Source: Gammaproteobacteria bacterium
GTDB taxonomy: Bacteria > Pseudomonadota > Gammaproteobacteria > HK1
Reading direction: 5' to 3'
Assembly: GCA_020444775.1 (NCBI GenBank)
Contig: JAGRHX010000987.1
Span: forward strand, 1 to 11,055
DNA length: 11,055 nucleotides
The stretch's first letter is position 1; each line of letters begins with the position of its first letter. Positions 7,014-11,055 of this stretch are shown here, one piece after another. The translations under genes were made by a program, and so were the position numbers. The notes under the pieces are model-generated. The model worked only from the letters and a program-made list of their open reading frames with translations. It did not search any database and was not told where the DNA came from.

Positions 7014-7060
7014 GATCCGATGCGGATCGATACCATCGAATCATTGGTCGCCACGACCAA
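7014..7060. promoter_or_regulatory. Cluster of three palindromes in the divergent promoter region (candidate operators)
   Basis: Three inverted repeats, each with a 3-base centre, lie close together: GATCCG-ATG-CGGATC (7014-7028), TCGAT-ACC-ATCGA (7027-7039) and TTGGTCG-CCA-CGACCAA (7044-7060). The outer two are centred at 7021 and 7052, 31 bp apart, about three helical turns. They sit 80-120 bp upstream of the regulator start and 120-170 bp upstream of the dioxygenase start. The TTGGTC on the minus strand could double as part of a weak -35 for the regulator. AraC proteins usually bind direct repeats, so a dimeric regulator encoded elsewhere is also possible. Confidence 0.4.
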
Positions 7061-7114
7061 GAGGTCACCCCACAGCCGCAAGTGCCGCGACGCACCTCGG
7101 CGCGCTGCAGCAAT

Positions 7115-7143
7115 TTTACATTCTGTACGGCGATGCTCATCAT
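7115..7143 (+). promoter_or_regulatory. Candidate sigma-70 promoter of the TauD/TfdA-type dioxygenase gene
   Basis: TTTACA (7115-7120; five of six matches to the -35 consensus) is followed after 17 bases by CATCAT (7138-7143; four of six matches to the -10). This would place transcription start about 30 bases before the ATG at 7182. The region is locally AT-richer than its surroundings. A short palindrome, TACA-TTC-TGTA (7117-7127), overlaps the -35 and could bind a repressor. Confidence 0.35.
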
Positions 7144-7181
7144 GGCGTCTTGCCGACTGGTTCATCGAGGAACAACGCTTC

Positions 7182-8087
7182 ATGTCCAGCACCGTCCAAG
7201 CAAGCCCCGCATTCACCGTCGAACGTCGACATCCACTGATAGGCACCGCGGTGCATGGCCTCGACCTGTCACGCCGCCTGGAGCAGACCACGGTGGATGC
7301 GCTACACGCTCTGTGGATGGAGCACCTGCTGCTGGTGTTTCCAGGTCAGGCGATCAGCGACGAGCAGCACGTCGCGTTCGCCCGTTGCTTCGGCGAGCTC
7401 GAGATCCACCCCTCATTCGCGCATCGCTCGACCGGCAACCAGGCGATCTACCGCGTCTCCAACGTCGACGAGGATGGCAATCTCATTCCGCAGCAAGACA
7501 ACGGCTGGCAGTATCTCAGCCAGTCATGGCGCTGGCACACCGATAGCTCGTTCCGTGACATCCCCAGCAAAGGCTCGATCCTGCACGGTATCGAGATCAC
7601 ACGTGATGGCGGCAATACGCTGTTCGCGAATCTCTACGCCGCGTACGAGGACCTGCCCTACGACATGCGTGCGCGCATCGACGACCTCATCGTGGTTCAC
7701 GACCACGACCACATCCTGTCGCTGTCACCGCTGCTTGCGGCACGCAAGGACAAGGGTCGCTACGAAACCCTGCCTCCGGTGCGCCATCCGTTGGTGCAGG
7801 TCCACCCCGTGACCGGGCGCCGGTCACTGTTCCTGTCCCCACATACCATGACCGCCGTCGACGGTCTCGGACCTGAGGAAGGCCGCGCGCTATTGGATGA
7901 GCTGATCGCGCACGCCACCCAACCGCGCTATGTCTATCGACACTGCTGGGAGCCGCACGATGTGATCATGTGGGACAACCGTTGCACGATGCATTCGGTC
8001 GAGCCATTCGACAACACCAACCTGCGCCGCGTGATGCACCGGGTGACGCTCGCGGGTGAGGGACGGCCGATCCCGGCCAGAGCTTGA
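7182..8087 (+). CDS. TauD/TfdA-family Fe(II)/2-oxoglutarate-dependent dioxygenase
   Basis: A cytoplasmic 301-residue enzyme expected to couple oxidation of a substrate to decarboxylation of 2-oxoglutarate, using O2 and Fe(II). The facial triad is complete: His119 and Asp121 in WRWHTDSSF and distal His271 in WDNRCTMHSV. The 2-oxoglutarate-binding arginine is Arg287 in RRVMHRVTLAGE, matching the C-terminal RxMHR pattern of TauD and TfdA. The N-terminal part (HPLIGTAVHGLDLSR, then LLLVFPGQAISDEQHVAFARCFG) is also typical. The ATG at 7182 is preceded by GAGGAA at 7167-7172; the frame stays open to 6993 but that extension is Arg/Ser-rich and crosses the promoter region. Length is normal for the family. 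Members act on taurine, alkyl sulfates, phenoxyacetates, carnitine-pathway compounds and others, and the substrate cannot be assigned. It is divergent from the AraC-type gene and may be its target. Confidence 0.92.
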   Translation: MSSTVQASPAFTVERRHPLIGTAVHGLDLSRRLEQTTVDALHALWMEHLLLVFPGQAISDEQHVAFARCFGELEIHPSFAHRSTGNQAIYRVSNVDEDGNLIPQQDNGWQYLSQSWRWHTDSSFRDIPSKGSILHGIEITRDGGNTLFANLYAAYEDLPYDMRARIDDLIVVHDHDHILSLSPLLAARKDKGRYETLPPVRHPLVQVHPVTGRRSLFLSPHTMTAVDGLGPEEGRALLDELIAHATQPRYVYRHCWEPHDVIMWDNRCTMHSVEPFDNTNLRRVMHRVTLAGEGRPIPARA

Positions 8088-8099
8088 AGGGGCACCACT

Positions 8100-8143
8100 G
8101 ATGCGGCGGCACGGCTTCGACGATCCCATCGCCCGCCGCCATC
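8100..8143. terminator. Hairpin between convergent genes, probable bidirectional terminator
   Basis: The 62-bp spacer between the dioxygenase stop and the dehydrogenase stop contains GCGGCGG (8103-8109) pairing with CCGCCGC (8133-8139). GAT (8100-8102) extends the stem by pairing with ATC (8141-8143) across one bulged C. The loop holds a smaller CGAT-CCC-ATCG hairpin. No T-run follows on either strand, as at the other convergent junction in this window, so termination is likely but not certain. Confidence 0.5.
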
Positions 8144-8149
8144 GACCGT

Positions 8150-9136
8150 TCAGGCAACGAAGCCGCCCAGCTCGTCCTCGATGAATGCCTCGACCACGGC
8201 GCGGAAGTCAGCATCGGCCTTGAAGCCCATCGCCTGCGCGCGCGGTGTATCGAAGCGCGTGGCCCAGGCGTGGATGATCCCTTCGATGAAGGGGTCCGGC
8301 TGATAGCTCACCCTCGATGCGACCGCGTCTCCCGCGACCGCGCGCAGGGCATCGACCATCTGCTCGACGCTCACGGTGAGCCCGGGTAGGGACACGGCGC
8401 GAAAGCTGCCAAAGGCGCTACCGTCCAGGGTGGCGGCATGGACCAGCGCTGCGATCACCCGGCGCGGCGACATGACCCACATCCGTGTGTCCGGTCTGAC
8501 CGGGCACACGTACTCATCGCCTTGCAGCGGCTCACGGATGACCGCGCTGGCAAAGGAGGAAGCGGCGGCATTCGGCTTGCCGGGGCGCACCACCACGGTG
8601 GGCAGGCGCAGCGTGCGTCCGTCTACCATGTTCCTGCGGCTCATGTCGTTGATGAGCAGCTCGCACATGGCCTTCTGCGCGCCATAGGAGTTCTGCGGCG
8701 TGACATGGGTACGGTCATCGAGCACCGCTGGGAGATCACCCCCGAACATCGCGACCGAGCTCGTGAACAGGAAGCGCGGCGTGCGTCCCGCCGCCCTACA
8801 GGCATCGAGGAGCATCCGGGTGCCATCCAGATTGACCCGCATGCCGAGCTCGAAATCAGCCTCGGCCTGACCGCTCACCACCGCGGCGAGATGGAAGACC
8901 ACGTCGACCCCATCGAGCAACGTGCTCGCCGCCCCCGCCGCTGTGAAGTCGCCCGCCACGAACTCGACGCGCGGATCCTCCGGCAAGGATGTACTCGGCG
9001 CGGCCAGGTCACTCAAGGTGATGCTGGCAATCGGCTGTTCGGTACCGCCCGGGTCTGGCAGCGTGCCGCGCTCGAGCAGCGCGGTCAGCAGTTTACGGCC
9101 CAGGAAGCCGGTGCCGCCGGTGATCAGTATCTTCAT
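8150..9136 (-). CDS. denD: D-erythronate dehydrogenase-like NAD-dependent epimerase/dehydratase family protein
   Basis: A 328-residue extended short-chain dehydrogenase. The Rossmann nucleotide-binding motif is GGTGFLG (7-13), and the catalytic residues are Ser126/Ser127 (FLFTSSVAMFGG) and Tyr151/Lys155 (SYGAQK). The segments RLPTVVVRPGKPNAAASSFA and TRMWVMSPRRV are hallmarks of the DenD branch, which oxidises D-erythronate at C2 with NAD+ to give 2-oxo-tetronate. In described pathways the next steps need a 2-oxo-tetronate isomerase, kinase and aldolase; none is encoded here, so the pathway may be split in the genome or the enzyme may act on a related sugar acid. The ATG at 9136 is preferred because the Rossmann strand starts at once; a GTG at 9148 would add four residues. 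Neither has a strong Shine-Dalgarno sequence. It is convergent with the dioxygenase and 208 bp downstream of the TPR gene, probably with its own promoter. Confidence 0.82.
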   Translation of the reverse strand: MKILITGGTGFLGRKLLTALLERGTLPDPGGTEQPIASITLSDLAAPSTSLPEDPRVEFVAGDFTAAGAASTLLDGVDVVFHLAAVVSGQAEADFELGMRVNLDGTRMLLDACRAAGRTPRFLFTSSVAMFGGDLPAVLDDRTHVTPQNSYGAQKAMCELLINDMSRRNMVDGRTLRLPTVVVRPGKPNAAASSFASAVIREPLQGDEYVCPVRPDTRMWVMSPRRVIAALVHAATLDGSAFGSFRAVSLPGLTVSVEQMVDALRAVAGDAVASRVSYQPDPFIEGIIHAWATRFDTPRAQAMGFKADADFRAVVEAFIEDELGGFVA

Positions 9137-9344
9137 CGGTCTGTACACTCAGCTGAGGACATGTCTACCGCACTTCACCATACCGCTGCTTGAATCGCCT
9201 GGCATTCGATTCATGACGTGCGAATCGACGATGCACGCGGGCTCGGCCACCGCTGAGCCGACATCGCCACCCTCCCTTGCGAACGAAGTAGCGACGTCTC
9301 CAGAGACTGTGGTCGATACTCGTCCCGGCTGAACGCCGATGACG
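9137..9344. other. Spacer between the TPR gene and the dehydrogenase-like gene
   Basis: This 208-bp spacer carries the promoter/operator candidates at 9148-9213. The rest (9214-9344) shows no gene on either strand that looks real, and no terminator with a T-run after the TPR gene. A 10-bp palindrome, ATGACGTCAT at 9339-9348, overlaps the TPR stop codon and is probably chance. Confidence 0.4.
9148..9213 (-). promoter_or_regulatory. Candidate promoter and operator of the erythronate dehydrogenase-like gene
   Basis: A perfect 7-bp inverted repeat, TGAATCG (9191-9197) and CGATTCA (9207-9213), encloses 9 bases. On the minus strand, ATGCCA (9205-9200) inside this repeat is a possible -35 (four of six matches). 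TATGGT (9182-9177), 17 bases further, is a possible -10 (four of six). A repressor bound to the repeat would block the -35. A second perfect palindrome, CTCAGCTGAG (9148-9157), lies just before the start codon. Confidence 0.35.
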
Positions 9345-10346
9345 TCATGACCCAGGTCCCCGGGTCCATCGCCTGAGACGCCAGCGACAGCCGATCCGAT
9401 GCACGAGGCTGAGCGCCAGCCACACGACCAGGGCGAGCCAGAGCACGTTCATCAGTGGCGCGATAGGATCACCGGTGGCCGGGGTGAAAAGCATCGCCAG
9501 TAGCAGTATGGCGATGAGCCACATCAGCGCCAGTGATCCCATACGCAACCGCCCCTGCCAGCCCGTTCGTCCGACCGTGTCCTCATAGAAGTTCGTGAGG
9601 GTCGGGCCGAACTCTTCGGTCAGCTGCCTGCGCACATCTGCTGGGGCGCTCATCAGGTCATGGTGCAACAGCGCGAAGAGCTGCTGACGGATCGATGGAT
9701 TGGCCGGGTCTATACGCAGTGCTCGAAGCAACGACTCCGCGGCCTCGAACGGTTGCTTCGTCTCGGCAAGCGCGCGCCCCAGGCTGGCGTGGATGTCGGC
9801 ATCGTCCGGTGCGTGCCGCAATGCCTCGCGATAGTGCGGAATGGCCTTGGCCGGGCGTCGTTGGATGTTGAACGCCAGGTCACCGAGCAACTCGTGCAAT
9901 TTCGCATTGTCCGGCTCCAGCTCTATTGCGCGTTGGGCCGCGTCGATCGCTTGCTTGTAGTGACCCGTGTAGTACTCGGCCCGAGCGAGCATGTGGAGAT
10001 TCGCGCTGTCGTCCGGCTCGAGACGCGTTGCAGCTCTGGCGTGCTCGAGCGCCTGGTCGAAGGCCTTCAGCCCCATCAGTGAAATCGCGAGTCGAAAATG
10101 CGCGTGCTCCGAATCAGGGTCCCGATGCAACGCCGCCTGCGCATGCTCTATGGCTTCTTCATGGCGGTCGAGGAGCGTGTACGCCTGGGCGAGCCGACAG
10201 CGTGTCTCGGCGTCATCTGGATCCATCGCGACCGCTTGCGCGAGCAGCGGCAGCGCCTGCTCGACGCGACCAAGATCGATCAGGGCCTCAGCACGATCCA
10301 GCGCCGCACGGGCCATCATCGGCTCTGCCGCGAATCCATCACTCAT
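9345..10346 (-). CDS. Membrane-anchored tetratricopeptide repeat (TPR) protein
   Basis: A 333-residue protein with about six TPR units across residues 12-216. Typical positions recur (ALDRAEALIDLGRVEQALPL; YYTGHYKQAIDAAQRAIELE; LGRALAETKQPFEAAESLL), with the DP or EPDxA turn between units. A linker (about 217-268) leads to two hydrophobic segments at about 270-288 and 297-316 and a basic tail (WRLRRWTRG). With both ends on the same side of the membrane and a basic C-terminus, the TPR domain is most likely cytoplasmic, docked at the inner membrane. The ATG at 10346 overlaps the stop of the upstream AAA ATPase gene in an ATGA arrangement, so the two are translationally coupled and the start is well supported. 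A 30-residue upstream extension lies inside the ATPase gene and is rejected. TPR domains bind proteins, so this is probably the membrane anchor or substrate adaptor for the ATPase. No specific family is recognised. Confidence 0.85.
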   Translation of the reverse strand: MSDGFAAEPMMARAALDRAEALIDLGRVEQALPLLAQAVAMDPDDAETRCRLAQAYTLLDRHEEAIEHAQAALHRDPDSEHAHFRLAISLMGLKAFDQALEHARAATRLEPDDSANLHMLARAEYYTGHYKQAIDAAQRAIELEPDNAKLHELLGDLAFNIQRRPAKAIPHYREALRHAPDDADIHASLGRALAETKQPFEAAESLLRALRIDPANPSIRQQLFALLHHDLMSAPADVRRQLTEEFGPTLTNFYEDTVGRTGWQGRLRMGSLALMWLIAILLLAMLFTPATGDPIAPLMNVLWLALVVWLALSLVHRIGCRWRLRRWTRGPGS

Positions 10347-11055
10347 AGCTTGTGTGCTTTGAGGTACTGCAGCAGCTCGTCGTATACGCCACCCTCGTTG
10401 GCGAACATGGCATAGTTTCGAGCCGTCTCGAACCACGGGCGCGTGCTCGGCTTCAACTGCTTGAGCGCTTGTGTCAGGTCGTTCTGGACAATCGGTCTGC
10501 CAGCGCCCTGCCTGATCGAATCGGCCATCGCCAGCTCGACCGCCGACTCGACCAGATGCACCAGATCCGCGCCCGAGAAGAGCTCGGTGAGCCGAGCGAT
10601 GGCCTCTACATCCAGATCCCTCGTCGGTCTATCACGAAGCTGATTGTCGATGATCGCAGCTCGCGCCTGCGTATCAGGTGGCAGCACCAGAACGCTGCGA
10701 TCGAAGCGGCCCGGGCGACGCAGGGCGGTGTCGACGTCCCAAGGATGATTGGTTGCCGCGAGCACGAACACGTTGCGGTTGTCGCTGCCGGCAGAATCGA
10801 GCTCCGACAGCAGTTGATTGACGATGGTGCGCCCGCCCGAGTGACGTAGCTGGCTGCGCTTCTGCCCCAGCGCGTCGACCTCATCGAAGAACAACACGGC
10901 CGGCGTGTTGCGTCGGGCCGTCTCGAAAATCTCGTGCAGCTTGCGCTCGCTCTCGCCCAGCCACATATCGAGCACGTCCGACAGGCCAATGGCATAGAAG
11001 TTGGCACCCAGCTCGCCCGCCAGCGCGCGGGCAATGAATGTCTTGCCACAGCCCG
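10343..11055 (-). CDS. AAA-family ATPase (Cdc48/FtsH/SpoVK-type domain), 5' end missing
   Basis: The C-terminal 236 residues are visible; the gene continues past the window edge. The first complete codons encode GCGKT, the end of a Walker A motif. Next come a pore-loop-like DMWLGESERKLHEIF, Walker B AVLFFDEVDALG, sensor 1 NVFVLAATNHPWDVDTAL, and the second region of homology RRPGRFDRSVLVLPP with its paired arginines, which includes the trans-acting arginine fingers of classic AAA proteins. A helical lid follows, with SGADLVHLVESAVELAM. The tail RPWFETARNYAMFANEGGVY ends the protein without any protease domain, so it is not FtsH. The expected role is ATP-driven hexameric unfolding or remodelling of proteins. 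The next gene overlaps its stop by 4 bases and encodes a membrane-anchored TPR protein, so the complex may act at the inner membrane. The missing N-terminal part would define its targets. Confidence 0.9.
   Translation of the reverse strand, partial: GCGKTFIARALAGELGANFYAIGLSDVLDMWLGESERKLHEIFETARRNTPAVLFFDEVDALGQKRSQLRHSGGRTIVNQLLSELDSAGSDNRNVFVLAATNHPWDVDTALRRPGRFDRSVLVLPPDTQARAAIIDNQLRDRPTRDLDVEAIARLTELFSGADLVHLVESAVELAMADSIRQGAGRPIVQNDLTQALKQLKPSTRPWFETARNYAMFANEGGVYDELLQYLKAHKL

Noticed and set aside
6937..7143. 69-residue N-terminal extension of the AraC-type protein
   Set aside because: No domain character, and the TTG at 6936 has a strong Shine-Dalgarno sequence followed directly by the expected N-terminus.
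6993..7181. N-terminal extension of the dioxygenase frame
   Set aside because: The extension is Arg/Ser-rich, does not resemble TauD/TfdA proteins and covers the divergent promoter region; ATG 7182 has a ribosome-binding motif and the family's usual N-terminus.
8438..9193. 251-codon plus-strand frame opposite the dehydrogenase-like gene
   Set aside because: Opposite-strand shadow of a gene with clear catalytic motifs; the translated frame is His/Arg-rich with no domain.
9339..9348. Perfect palindrome ATGACGTCAT at the TPR stop codon
   Set aside because: A 10-bp palindrome of this kind is expected by chance in a window this size, and its position over a stop codon, far from any start, gives no regulatory logic.
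10343..11055. Annotation of the AAA ATPase as FtsH
   Set aside because: The protein ends soon after the AAA lid; there is no HExxH zinc-protease domain.

Overview
The window looks like chromosomal DNA from a high-GC Gram-negative bacterium. It is GC-rich throughout, with strong G/C preference at third codon positions in the genes. It holds a tripartite-type RND efflux pair and two proteins with Sec-type signal peptides. A proteobacterium, perhaps a soil or aquatic gammaproteobacterium, is my inference; no rRNA or other phylogenetic marker is present. I see no tRNA, rRNA, CRISPR array, insertion sequence or phage gene.

Layout. (1) 115-4388, plus strand: a two-gene RND efflux operon (periplasmic adaptor, then inner-membrane pump) with no outer-membrane channel gene in view. 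(2) 4389-4477: a convergent spacer filled by a strong GC-rich hairpin, probably a bidirectional terminator. (3) 4478-5722, minus strand: an exported two-domain carboxymuconolactone decarboxylase-like (CMD) protein downstream of an exported cupin whose metal site matches the manganese cupin hydroxynitrile lyases. The cupin stop codon is part of the CMD Shine-Dalgarno sequence. (4) 5723-6018: a spacer with two overlapping doubtful small ORFs. (5) 6019-6936, minus: an AraC-family regulator starting at TTG. (6) 6937-7181: a divergent promoter region with three closely spaced palindromes. (7) 7182-8087, plus: a TauD/TfdA-type Fe(II)/2-oxoglutarate dioxygenase. (8) 8088-8149: a second convergent spacer with a hairpin. 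(9) 8150-9136, minus: a D-erythronate dehydrogenase-like NAD-dependent sugar-acid dehydrogenase with an inverted repeat in its upstream region. (10) 9345-11055, minus: a membrane-anchored TPR protein translationally coupled to an upstream AAA ATPase that runs off the window.

How the genes may work together. The AraC-type regulator, cupin and CMD protein lie in the same orientation and probably form a regulatory unit acting on a small molecule, with both enzymes in the periplasm. The divergent dioxygenase shares the regulator's upstream region and may be co-controlled. The AAA ATPase and TPR protein likely form a remodelling machine at the inner membrane. The RND pump and the erythronate dehydrogenase seem to be independent units. 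Most families here are known. The least explained items are the exported cupin/CMD pair, the palindrome cluster at 7014-7060, and the AAA/TPR pair.
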